Shown piece after piece: positions 22,975-32,784 of a stretch of 64,000 bases of DNA. The notes under the pieces are model-generated. The model was not told where the DNA came from, searched no databases, and saw only the letters and a list, made by a program, of their open reading frames with translations. The position numbers and the translations under genes are program-made. Within the stretch, counting starts at the first letter, position 1. The number at the start of each line of letters is the position of its first letter. Origin of the DNA: Bimuria novae-zelandiae CBS 107.79 (lineage: Eukaryota; Ascomycota; Dothideomycetes; Pleosporales; Didymosphaeriaceae). The DNA lies in assembly GCA_010015655.1 (NCBI GenBank), contig ML976681.1, forward strand, positions 542,306 to 606,305, written 5' to 3'.

Positions 22975-24051
22975 ATGTCCGGCCCACCCCCTCCCCTCGG
23001 CGAATCCTGGTTCCCCAACGTCGGCGGCAACATAGCCATGAACCGCGACCCTATCCCGCCCCCCTTCGACCCGCCCAACCCCCCTCCCTACCCGCCTCCA
23101 GGCCCTCCTTCCGCCGCCGCAGAAGGCGCAGCCGCCTCTGCGGAAGCCAACGGCAACGCAGAGCAGATCTTCCCCCCCACCATGACACACCACCTCCCCG
23201 GCATACCTCTCGCACACTCTCTCGGCCCCTTCCCCCCGCCCATGATGGGCATGGGCATGGGCATGCCCGGGCCCTTTGGTCCGATGATGGGGATGGGGAT
23301 GGGGTTCGGCATGGACCATGTGCAATCCGCCGGCCCTCTCGCTCCGCCGCGCATGCCGTGGAACACACCCGGCCTCCTCGGGAACCCCTCGACGCAGCAC
23401 GGCGCATGTGTACCCGGCATGCCGTGGCTGGGGTTTGAGAAGAACATGGATGGCCCGCCTGCGCCGCCGGGCATCGGGGAGGGCGTGCCGCCGTTTGCGC
23501 CGGGGGCGCCGCTGTGGGCCGGGGGCGCGATTCCGGGGCTCGGCGCTATGGGCATGAACTCCATGGCAATGGGTATGGGTATGGGTATGGGCGTAGGCTT
23601 CTACCCCGGCATGTACCGCCCCGCCCCCGGCATAATGTGCGAAGCCCTCGCCGAACCGCAACCGCCCCAGGGCGACATAACCTCTCTCCCCGGCGGGGTG
23701 CCCCCGGGCATGACACACGTCGAGTCGACCGAGCACTCTATCATCCACCTCCTCAAGGGCCCCGTGTTCCCCTGGCTCAACCACGGTATGCCCATGGAAG
23801 TCGAGATCTTGTTCGCGTCGTGCAGCACGAGTATCAATCGGTTGATCGAGGCGTGTAATAATAATCAAGATTGTGAGGGCTATGGGGTTAGCGAGGTGCA
23901 TGAGATGGTTAATGGGACGTGGGAGAAGGGGCAGACGTTTTTGTATGGGGAACCGATGAGTATGGTGTTGACGTTGGGGGATGCGGGTTGGGGGAAGGAT
24001 AGGAATAGACCGGGGGGGAGGAGCTTGCATATTTATTTGCATAAAGTTTAG
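22975..24051 (+). CDS. Pro/Met/Gly-rich hypothetical protein with conserved-looking C-terminus
   Basis: Single exon, 358 residues from the ATG at 22975, which follows a C/A-rich leader (the frame is open further upstream only through non-ATG codons). Residues 1-50 are proline-rich; residues about 85-115 and 195-215 are tandem MGMG blocks (PMMGMGMGMPGPFGPMMGMG and similar). The last 120 residues (from about GDITSLPGGVPPGMTHVEST) have normal composition, with HSIIHLLKGPVFPWLNHGMP, LFASCSTSINRLIEACNNN and a Trp/Gly-rich end, and look like the folded part. No known domain is recognised. The flexible N-terminus resembles RNA-binding or stress-granule-type scaffold proteins, but no such role can be claimed. 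Base composition changes sharply inside the gene. Confidence 0.72.
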   Translation: MSGPPPPLGESWFPNVGGNIAMNRDPIPPPFDPPNPPPYPPPGPPSAAAEGAAASAEANGNAEQIFPPTMTHHLPGIPLAHSLGPFPPPMMGMGMGMPGPFGPMMGMGMGFGMDHVQSAGPLAPPRMPWNTPGLLGNPSTQHGACVPGMPWLGFEKNMDGPPAPPGIGEGVPPFAPGAPLWAGGAIPGLGAMGMNSMAMGMGMGMGVGFYPGMYRPAPGIMCEALAEPQPPQGDITSLPGGVPPGMTHVESTEHSIIHLLKGPVFPWLNHGMPMEVEILFASCSTSINRLIEACNNNQDCEGYGVSEVHEMVNGTWEKGQTFLYGEPMSMVLTLGDAGWGKDRNRPGGRSLHIYLHKV

Positions 24052-25626
24052 AGGGTTTGGGTATGAGGGTGGGGAATGTTGGGGAAGAGGTGCTGGTGGA
24101 GTTTACTTTATCCTGATGGTGGAATCTTTTTTTGCATCTATGACGGATATAGGATTCTCCGTCTCCATCTGTTTGGTTTTTGCGAGTATTATGGCCTATG
24201 AAGCGTCATGAGGCATCGGAACATATGTAAAAATTTTCCTCCTGTGTAATCCTATTGAGCTTGATTGTCAAGTAGGCGACGTAGCTATATTATCGAGTAA
24301 AGGTTCTAGGGATTCCAATGGCTATTTATCTTAAGAGTGCAGATCTACAAACAGCAGGAGTGGAGATTGGATGCGTGAATGAGTACCTCTGGCAGTGTAG
24401 TGAGTGAAGGTTCCGTGAATTGGGTTTGTGCATTCATCACACTGTCTGTGTTGAATATATATAACGGAACGACAAATTTAGAACATATAGATTGATTATT
24501 CCTCGTCGGAGACGAGCTAGCGCTAGCTATGTTGCTTCCAAAGCCAAATTGTAACCCTTCATCCCTCTTCCCCTCCCATCTCTTCACAGATCCAATTTAG
24601 AACTCCAAATCTCGAGGATGCGCGTCCCTCTCGGGACATCGTGTCCAAGTCCTCAGCGGCGTAGCGAAAGACGAATTATGCCAAGCGCGGTTCCCATTCC
24701 CATCGCGCGCGAAGCCATCCCTACGACCACCATTGCTACATGAGTTGAGCAAAGCATTATCGTCTTCCCGCCACGCTCCATTGGGGGATCCCCAGCGGTG
24801 ACGATCCCCGTCATTACCGTCGTCCCACCCTTCGACCCTCCTGATACTGGCGTCACACATACGTCTTCCGGTTTAGGGATCATTGTCAAAGTGTTCTCTT
24901 GGAAGTCCGAAAGCTCGCCTATCAAGCCCGCCGCCTACACGGCCTGGTCCTGAATGAAAATCGTGCAGACGGGCGGAAACACCGTTGAGATATAGTTGCC
25001 TTTCTCGCTCACGTCGTGACATGTGGTACTTGTTTGGTTGATTGGGTTTCGATTTTGTTGATACCTTGGGTAGCTGAGCGTTTTATTGGTTAGATACGGT
25101 GGTAAACGTCGTTGGTCGAACTTATAATAGAGTCTGTTTAAGAGAAGTGACCTGGGGTACTTATAGTATTGTCAGAGACCTCTTCAGTGAAGTTCCAGTA
25201 ATGATGATCTTAACATTGATATCAGCTCTACACGAATTCAAAAGTCTTTGAATATGGTATTTCAGTACAGTTGTCTAGTTCGTTAGATAGCCCCATTTTC
25301 TAGGTGAATTTGGGCATTGAATAAGCCATAAGAATAATTTCATACTAACGATTGGGTTTCGATTACTATTCGACCACACCTTGGTAAGAGCTCATGTTTG
25401 ATATTTCTTGACAAATTCAAATGAATTGCCACCTGCAGAGTTACCATGATGCCATAATAACCTCGGTACCCGCTCGTAGTAGAATAAAGACCAAGTAGTA
25501 TCGGCTATAGTCCATCGCACAAAGAGCACCGTCCCTCTCAAACATAATCCCTACCAAACAGTTAATGTCTTGCAAACAGAAGAATTTGGGACCTCATCTT
25601 ACCATTCGTGGAAACTCAGAAAACTT
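24052..25626. other. AT-rich spacer, probably decayed repeats
   Basis: No intact gene. From about 24,950 to 25,560 the sequence is AT-rich and contains two diverged copies of gattgggtttcgatt (near 25,039 and 25,351), consistent with old repeated DNA. A GC-richer island at about 24,600-24,960 has open frames on both strands without recognisable motifs. Confidence 0.4.
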
Positions 25627-27402
25627 TCACAAAGCTATTGGCAACATTACCGCATAACCACGGTTTCTCGTAACGCTCAACTTCACTGTCGAGTTGTGAG
25701 TGCTCTCGCAGCACCCGTTCTCGTCAACGTATCTAGCAATGTACTTCATCGCTATGTTGGTAACCAACCTGTTTTTCAACTTCTCCGTATTTGTGGTGAT
25801 ATAGCCGGATACTCCTTTGTAGGAGTCCGTTATGTCGGGAGGTTTGAGCCAGAATTCCACTTGATGGAGGTCCAAATTCTCTTCATGTCTGAGCAGCGAC
25901 ACGAAGAAAAATATGATGCGTACGTTGCATTGTTGGACTACCAGTGAGGTCAAGTGAGGTGGGAAGAGACCTAATCGCCTCGATACTGCTAGGGTTTGCG
26001 TCTCTCCTAAGTATTCCGACTCAGGCCCTATCAAGAGATGCTGAGGTATGACGAGCTTTTCCATCCTGTGAAATTTCGATAGATCCGGCATCTTATAAAT
26101 CGGAAAAAGGCTAGTCTGATCGGGGACTGAAAGGCGTAACGTCCTCAAGGTGGTGCGGAATGGCAATAGCACCGGGCTCAGCAGCCCGTATGCCGCACAT
26201 AATGTTTTTGCGTGGCGATTGCTCATCTCGCGTCTACCTTGCGTACAATCGCAGAACTCAATTAAATGAAGGTCTTCGAACGCTGCGAGAAACTCCGACC
26301 AGATAGACACGCAATCGCTAACGCGGTATGGAGCGCTCAGGTCGAGATGCAGTCGTAGGTTCTCGATATGTGATATCTTGGCCATTGACGTTCGCTTGTA
26401 CGTCCTGAGTCCTGGCAGGCATTTCATCATGCAGATCTCGGCCGTCTTGACGTTTGGTAGGTAGTGCAAGATCCACATACTTTCGGCACAATAGGCTAAG
26501 ATGCTGATATAGCGAAGATTTTGAAATGTCCAGAGTGATACAGACAGGGTTATTGTCATGATATGAAGCGCACGCACCGTTGGGGAGGCACGCTTTGCTC
26601 ATAAAAGAGAACTTTTATACCGGTGCTTACGTCCCACAACCTCAGTTGCTGCAGTCTGGGGAGTAGCGCCAGGAGCGCGGGTAACCATAAAAATAACGAT
26701 GTGTGCTTGGCTGCCGCAGTGGTGTATAATGATAGTACTGGCCGGATGCGCGTGTCCTCGTCTGAGCGCAGCAGAGAAGCAAGCTGAGTCTCCAATATTT
26801 TGAAGGACGCATCGTCATCATAAGCATAATAACTATTCAGCAATGATATATGCAGTTGCCTGACATAATCTCTCAGGTGTGGCTTGTCGACCATCAGGCG
26901 AGTGAACTTGAACAGCATGCTCTGTCGGATCTGATTCTCTGGAATCCGACGGTGTGGCCAACCCAATTTTTTGAAGAAATGTTCGGTTCGGAGGTGGACT
27001 TCAATGCATGCGATTCTGTCCGTGCCAGTCGTCGATGAAGACCGTGTGGAACAACAGTTCTTAGGCAACGGGCCTTATGTCCTTACATATAAGCGATGCA
27101 TTCCGTAGATCAGCCGTTTCCTTGGAGATAATTGGTGCCGAATGCGTCTCGTTGGGAGTCTGTGCACTTTTGATGCAGGTACTGAAAAAGAATTCCTCGT
27201 GGTCGAGAAGATGTGAGAGAATGAGAAGTCGGTATTCGTCTGCTAACCGATGCAGACACCCACTGCCACGCTCCAACGCGAAACCTGCGCTCCTTCTGTC
27301 GAAAACCGCTTTAAGCTTCCGGAAACTCTTCTTATCGCCTGCCTGGGGTACTCGCTCCTTGCTGGTGTTAAAGGAGACGATTTTCGCCTTGAGGTTGACC
27401 AT
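25627..27402 (-). pseudogene. F-box protein gene, interrupted by a stop and frameshift
   Basis: Minus-strand coding pieces read in order but not in one frame. The first piece (27402-27064) is basic, then has an F-box-like LHRLADEYRLLILSHLL...LRNASLICKDIRPVA and ends in TAA. Directly after that TAA, homologous-looking coding continues in the same frame (ELLFHTVFIDDW) to a TGA. It resumes one base out of frame at about 27,013 with EVHLRTEHFF...LMVDKPHLRDYVRQLHISLL, a typical fungal F-box C-terminal pattern. A second shift near 26,600 leads into the last piece (to 25,627), which continues in leucine-rich style. The second junction could be a very short (38-bp) intron, but the first two lesions cannot be explained by normal introns. 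The TAA is consistent with CAA to TAA. Intact relatives bind Skp1 in SCF ubiquitin ligases. Confidence 0.7.
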
Positions 27403-28504
27403 CTCGCGAATTCGTACACGCTACGAGAGAGTGTATGCCGGAAATTGAGTGTAGTCTGATATTATAGAATGGGGTGAAGAGGTGACGAGTCGTGGGGTTT
27501 TTATAATGGAAGCTGGAGGTCCCCTGGGTATGGCCTGGCGAGGTTGACTGGACGTGTTGCTCGAGCGTCACTATGTCACATGCTCCTTCAACACGCGCAC
27601 GAGCCTGAAGCTCAGCCACAAAGGTAATAAAATCTAACTCTTATCTTTATGCGCCACATTAGAGAGTATAGTGTCGCCGAACGGTCTGCACAATGTTTGT
27701 ACCTGAACTGTTAGAACAGACTGTGCATTCGATTTCGGTTCAGTTTCTGCCGCATCTATTTGCGTTCCTGCCTCAGCATGTTCGAACCTAATCAATTATT
27801 ATCATTTGATATATAATACTCTCTCTTTTCGACCCCGAAGGCCTATCGCGCAATGCCTTCTGTAAAGCGAAAAAGAGTGTTGAGGCAATCGTTGTTGATT
27901 GAGTAGCTTCTCTATGGAGCTATATACTGTGTGGATCACGTGCATGGGCCGCACGTACGCGGGTGGCCCAAGCTCTATACTGAACCGTCACACCTTCTAT
28001 CAACGTTTCCTTTTTCGCCCTTTCCCAGCGTTTTAGAATTTTCTTTTACCGTCACCAACGACCTGAACAGATCATGTGGCACACGGCAGCTGAAAAACGC
28101 GATGATTCCAGCAACACAAAGACACCGGTATTTTCGCTACATAGTTTTGGTTTTATTCGAATCCAGATATTTCCCGTTGTTGCTCTCCGCATCAATCTAT
28201 AGTAATTGAGCGAACGTGGAAGGCACAAAAGGCACAAGTCGAGGTGATCCTGGGCCAAGTGGTAAGTGGCGGATTCATATGTAGAGTCAGTAGTAAGCAA
28301 CCACACAAATACGCAAGCCAACAAACCCTGTCGTTAAGCGGACTCTGAATTCCTGATGCGATGTTCGTCGCATACAGAGGTGGCTGTTGCACGAAGGTGC
28401 AGGTATGAAACATCCCACTGTTTGAAACATCACCCGCATTCTTGAACCCGACCCCAGACTCAAAATCTCACTCCGCCTCATCGAGACGATTTCCATCATT
28501 CATC
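27403..28504. other. Spacer with one copy of a dispersed repeat
   Basis: Contains no gene. Bases about 28,028-28,130 form one copy of a diverged direct repeat whose partner lies at about 31,271-31,380. The right end is the promoter and leader of the SET-domain gene. Confidence 0.5.
28028..28130 (+). repeat. Dispersed diverged repeat, copy A
   Basis: About 100 bp align with copy B at about 31,271-31,380 in the same orientation; both contain caacgacctgaacag (28,056-28,070 and 31,306-31,320), followed by similar tcatgyggcacac- and aaacgcga-type blocks. The copies bracket the SET-domain and DMT transporter genes. Confidence 0.65.
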
Positions 28505-29539
28505 ATGCTCATCCTATCTCTCCTAGTATTGTTCCCAACTACCATTTTCGCGAATGCGCAAACGTGCCCAGGCCACGCCTTCCAAACCCAATGTCCATAT
28601 CCACCACTCCCCTATACAGTAGCACCCAGCCATGGAAAAGGACTCGGAGTCTTCGCAGCGCATGACTTGGAGACCGGCTCAGTGATTATGCGCGAGGCGC
28701 CTATGATCACGATCAAACCTCCACAGCACACTCCAGGAACCGGCTACCCTATGTCTGAAATCTCCCAGCTCGTACATGCGGAGTACATCAAGCTTTCAGA
28801 ACCAGAGAAAGACGAAGTGCTTTCTCTAACCTACACAGTGTTACCAGGCGACGCTGCAAGATACGGGGACAAGCTGGACCATCTAGGCCTGATTTTCCGG
28901 AACAATGCGTACGACACCGGTTCCGAGGTCGGTCTGTTCGCAAAGATTGCGAGAATCAATCATTCTTGTCGGCCCAATGCAGCGTACTACTGGAACGAAA
29001 AGCTGAAGAAGCGATTCGTCTACGCCACGCGCGATATCGCAGAAGGCGAGGAGATCTTCGTCTCGTTCATCTCCTTGCTCTTAACGCGCGAAGAGCGCCA
29101 GAAGAAGCTCGCCCGGTACGGATTCACCTGCACATGTCCTGCATGCTCGCAACATCCAGTTGACCTGCACTACTCGGACCAATCTCGTTCGGATATCAAC
29201 CAGGCCATCCGAGCATTCTCGTCGCAGATGAACTTGACTGCACCAACGCACCCCTCCGCTGTCCGCAAAGCACTGAAGAACGCAGAGTCGAGCTTAGAGC
29301 TAGCCAATTTGGTTCAAAAGGAAGGACTCGCGGATTATTATGCCCAGACTTATAGGATCGCGGCAATCAGCCACGCCAGGATAGGAGATTGGCAGAAGGC
29401 GACGGTATGGGCGAACGAGGCTTATAAGAGAAGGGTTATGGAGGATGGGGAAAGTCCGTGGGCATTGGAGATGTATGAGTTGACTAGAAGATTTATTGAG
29501 AACTGGGAGACGCAGTTGAAAAGCGCGGGTGCCACCTGA
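28505..29539 (+). CDS. SET-domain protein with N-terminal signal peptide
   Basis: Single exon, 344 residues from the first in-frame ATG (28505). The N-terminus MLILSLLVLFPTTIFANAQT is a textbook signal peptide, odd for a methyltransferase fold. The SET core follows: HGKGLGVFAAHDLETGSVIM (SET-N), then LIFRNNAYDTG, the key RINHSCRPNAAYYW motif, YATRDIAEGEEIFVSF, and a Cys-rich post-SET segment FTCTCPACS. The arrangement is that of SMYD/SET5-like enzymes. The last 100 residues are helical and TPR-like (WQKATVWANEAYKRRVMED). It probably binds S-adenosylmethionine and methylates lysine, but the export signal implies an ER, secreted or vacuolar location. It converges on the transporter gene, with 210 bp between stop codons. 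Confidence 0.88.
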   Translation: MLILSLLVLFPTTIFANAQTCPGHAFQTQCPYPPLPYTVAPSHGKGLGVFAAHDLETGSVIMREAPMITIKPPQHTPGTGYPMSEISQLVHAEYIKLSEPEKDEVLSLTYTVLPGDAARYGDKLDHLGLIFRNNAYDTGSEVGLFAKIARINHSCRPNAAYYWNEKLKKRFVYATRDIAEGEEIFVSFISLLLTREERQKKLARYGFTCTCPACSQHPVDLHYSDQSRSDINQAIRAFSSQMNLTAPTHPSAVRKALKNAESSLELANLVQKEGLADYYAQTYRIAAISHARIGDWQKATVWANEAYKRRVMEDGESPWALEMYELTRRFIENWETQLKSAGAT

Positions 29540-29749
29540 ACTGGACGAGTGCAGATGTGGTATCGCCACTGAGCGGCTGTTCCACGGCTGACGCCACACT
29601 ATCAAAGTGACGGGACCGAGTAGACGAGCCAATCAGACGCTTTCGGAGAGGATGATGGGATGCAGGGCCAGCTCGGGGCGAGAGGCTCTGAGACGGGAGG
29701 ATTGATTAAAGAGCGTGACCGGCTTGGATTTTTGGCAGAGGGGTTTTCT

Positions 29750-31119
29750 TTAGTTGTCCATAGAAACAACACTTCTCCTTCGATCTTCAACCTGTTCTTG
29801 GTCATCTCCAAGCAAGCTTCTCTCTTCATCGACAGCTTTAACCTCCTTTTTCTCTGCATTCTTCTGCAGGCTAACCCAAACAGCAGCAACAATGATAAGC
29901 ACCGCCCCAAACAAGCTCTCAATCGGTGGTGTGGTTCCCCAGATGATACGCTCGACTAACAAAGCGAACACCAGTTGAAGGTAGGTCAGGTTCGTTGCTC
30001 TTCCACCCTTTTCTCTTTGCAAGCCTTCCGTGAGGAGGAATTGCAACGCAAAGCCAGCGAATCCGATGACAGCAATTAATCCCCACTGGCCCAGGCTTTC
30101 AGGCATGACAAACTTTAGGTCGGGATGCACGAAGATGATGAACGCCGATCCAGCGGTGGACAGGAAAGCAAAGTAAGTAACGCTGACGAGCGAGTGGGCG
30201 CGTTTCCCAATGACTCGGATCGTGGCATAAGCTATTGACGCCGCGAAAGTCCCCAAGACCGCGAGGAGGATAGCGACTGTCCTCTGCTCGGCCGAAACAG
30301 GGGGTAGAGTGGGAGGTTGAACGCCTAGCATGCCGATAGCCAGCGAAGACAACGAGTCGCTGCTTGGATCACTCCGAGGCTCTGTCGGCCGGCCTGAGAT
30401 TGGGTCCAAAGGCACACTAGGAAATAGCCACGGTGGGCGAGCCACAAAGAGAACACCGGTGAAGGCAAGGAGGCCAGCAAGTGCTTCTTTCAGAGTGTAT
30501 GGCTCCTTCAGCCAGATCCAGCATACTAGAGCCGTCATCGTGGGGATGAGGAACGCGATCACCGTCGCATCGGCGAATTCAAGCCATGACAGTGAGTCTT
30601 TCGGATTATCAGCATCATTCAGAGAAAGCCGACCACAAGATCTGTGCTTACAATATAATCCGAACAATCCCACAAATCCAGCGAAACCGCGCAAAATCAA
30701 TAGACCGGTCACACCTCGAGATCTCGGGATCTTGTTATACCAAATGTATAGACAGCTCAAGACAGTTGTGCAGGACATGCGAACGAAGATGATTTGCAAA
30801 GCGTGAAACTTCGTTTCATAGCCTGTTGCTAGTAATTTTGCTGCTGTGTTCATCTGTACTCCGATCAGCTTCGTGAGTGGAAAGAAACATGCATGGAATT
30901 GCATACAGCTGAGCCGCATGTTTGAGCCAGGAAAACAAGGAAGAGACCAAAGTTTCTCTCATAGAACTGCTTCAACTTCCGCCGCGCTGTATTTGACTGG
31001 TCCTGAGGCTCGTTCTCTTCTCCATGAACGGAACCGTTCCCAAGCGAAGATGCCGCAGCATACTGATCAGACGCAGTGGCGGAGTCGTCGGTCGCGCCGT
31101 AGGACCTCACGCCTCCCAT
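29750..31119 (-). CDS. Drug/metabolite transporter superfamily (EamA) membrane protein
   Basis: Three exons, 31119-30907, 30853-30652 and 30597-29750, joined by 53- and 54-bp introns with matching phases, give 420 residues. An acidic, polar N-terminal tail of about 50 residues precedes roughly ten hydrophobic segments in two EamA-like repeats: FGLFLVFLAQTCGSAM, GLLILRGFAGFVGLFGLYYS, FADATVIAFLIPTMTALVCW, EALAGLLAFTGVLFVARPPW, then TVAILLAVLGTFAASIAYAT, SVTYFAFLSTAGSAFIIFV, and two final helices. The motif ADATVIAFL followed by WLKEPYTLKEALAG is characteristic of the SLC35G/EamA group. The C-terminus is charged and cytosolic. Substrate is unknown. Related fungal proteins sit in the plasma membrane or endomembranes. 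Confidence 0.9.
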
Positions 31120-31496
31120 GTCGAACGTAGGTGTGAGTTAGCTGGCCGCCGATGCGCGGATATTGAACTTTGATGGACCCACAATTGCCGGGTCCGTGAG
31201 CCGCGAATGGCCGGTTGACAGCAACCTAGTCCCGAAGCGTCGTAGCACCATCGCCAATCTAATTAAGTATGGCGTGATAGAACTCAGGGTTTCTTTTATC
31301 GCCATCAACGACCTGAACAGCTCATGCGACACACAGCAACCAAGAAACGCGACGACAATATCCGCGAAAAGCGACATATCTGTCCGCCTCTCACTGTTAT
31401 ATTAGATCGGATGTTGTTGACTCTGCATGCAAAACGAATAATTACGACGCAGCCTACACAGAATAGATCATGGGCTTCCTTTCTTCAACAGTAACA
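31120..31496. other. Spacer with second copy of the dispersed repeat
   Basis: This short stretch holds the promoter of the DMT transporter gene and, at about 31,271-31,380, the second copy of the dispersed repeat. No gene is supported. Confidence 0.5.
31271..31380 (+). repeat. Dispersed diverged repeat, copy B
   Basis: Partner of the repeat at about 28,028-28,130, same orientation, some 3.25 kb apart. On the minus strand both copies encode related peptides (here LGCCVSHELFRSLMAIKE), so the repeat may derive from a coding sequence. Confidence 0.65.
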
Positions 31497-32376
31497 TTAC
31501 GCTTCGATCTCAAAGTCTTCAAGATGTTCTGCGAGCTTATCCTCGAACTCGTTCCACCATGCTTCATCAAAAGAATCACTGTCATCTACCTCTGTGCTGT
31601 CGTCGGGAGCCTTCTCCAGTCGAATTTCAAGAGCTGGAACCTCCTCATCCCATTTTCTCGTTGTTCCAGTACTCCAGACGTCTTGCAGCTTTATCGTTTG
31701 CATGATGGCTTCGGAATTTGTCTTCTCCTTGGAATTTGCAACGTAACGGGGCTTTCACCTGGCGGAAATGTCAGTCGATATCTCACGCAACTACCAGGGT
31801 GTCATCTCGGACCTTGATCCATTGTGCAGCCCAAACCTTTTTGCCCTTGATCTGAGTACTTGCTTGTGCTTCTATACCATTGCCAAAATGGACTGTTGCA
31901 CCAATTTTCAGACCCGCCAAATCCGCCAAGCCTGTAGGCTCTGGAACGGGCACTTTCGCAGTTCCGTGGCTTGACGAGCTCCCTTTCCTCACTGAGAACA
32001 CAGTTCCATCTTCAATTACGTACGTGCCCGTGAGAAGCCAAACGTGCGGCGTCTTCACGAGGTTGTTGGTCGCTGCAGTGATAGATCTGGCAACGGAAAA
32101 CCTGGTCTCGAACCACTGACGGACGGCGTCTTACTTGAGCAGGTGGTCCCCGAAGAATTTGTCCGAACTTTACGGATCAGTTCATAGTCACGAATCAAAC
32201 CAGTCGTGGGCTTACTCAATGACCTCAAGTTTGGAACCCGTTTTACCCACGATCAGTCGGGTATCTGACTTGGACGAGCTATGGCCCGCTTCGACGACTT
32301 TCTTCAAATCGATATTGAGCAAACCGTCAGAATTTTGCGTCCATAGCATGTTGCAGGATGATCCATTAGCATCCAT
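31497..32376 (-). CDS. Four-exon hypothetical protein, possibly gasdermin-like (RCD-1/HET-Q1 type)
   Basis: Exons 32376-32216, 32167-32135, 32086-31795 and 31751-31497 are joined by introns of 48, 48 and 43 bp; all phases fit and give 246 residues. No signal peptide or hydrophobic helix is present. The middle is beta-rich: HVWLLTGTYVIEDGTVFSVR, a Ser/Gly linker, GTAKVPVPEP, then GLKIGATVHFGNGIEAQAST and KKVWAAQWIKVR. This alternation of amphipathic strands, the 'WAAQ' strand and total length near 250 residues recall fungal gasdermin homologues, pore-forming effectors of allorecognition cell death. The last 45 residues are strongly acidic (DDSDSFDEAWWNEFEDKL), possibly an inhibitory or peripheral tail. 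The family call is a fold-level impression, not a motif match. No protease gene, the usual partner of such effectors, adjoins it. The gene structure is better supported than the function. Confidence 0.55.
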
Positions 32377-32784
32377 CACGAATTACTCTCCACGTCCACC
32401 ACCCAGAACGCGCCGGAAAAGATGAAAAACGTGACGGCGGCGAACTTCAACGTTATCCGTCCAAGACTTCGGATCTCCCCGGCTTTAGACTAAACTGCTT
32501 TCAGCCGCATAATGTAATTCCGCGTCTACCCCACAGATTTGGGCGTTACGGAATAGCGCCGCGGGCCAGATGCCGACGGAAACCAGAGCTCCAGCCGCAA
32601 ACGAATGCACGCGACGACATAGCTCCAGCTATATCCGAGCCTCCACTTCCCGAGGTTGTATTCGCGTTGTAACTCTCTTTGCACCAATTCATTTTCACTG
32701 TTTATTTGGCAACACAAGGTATTATTACGATTCTTGTACGTTTTGTTTTGATATTGGGAGACAGCTGGAGGAGCTCGACACACA
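32377..32784. other. Divergent promoter region
   Basis: About 0.4 kb between the starts of the hypothetical gene (-) and the CoA-transferase gene (+). No further gene is seen. Confidence 0.5.

Noticed and set aside
32098..32120. ggttcgagacc on the minus strand resembling a Pol III B-box
   Set aside because: Lies in an intron of the four-exon gene and no tRNA cloverleaf can be built around it.
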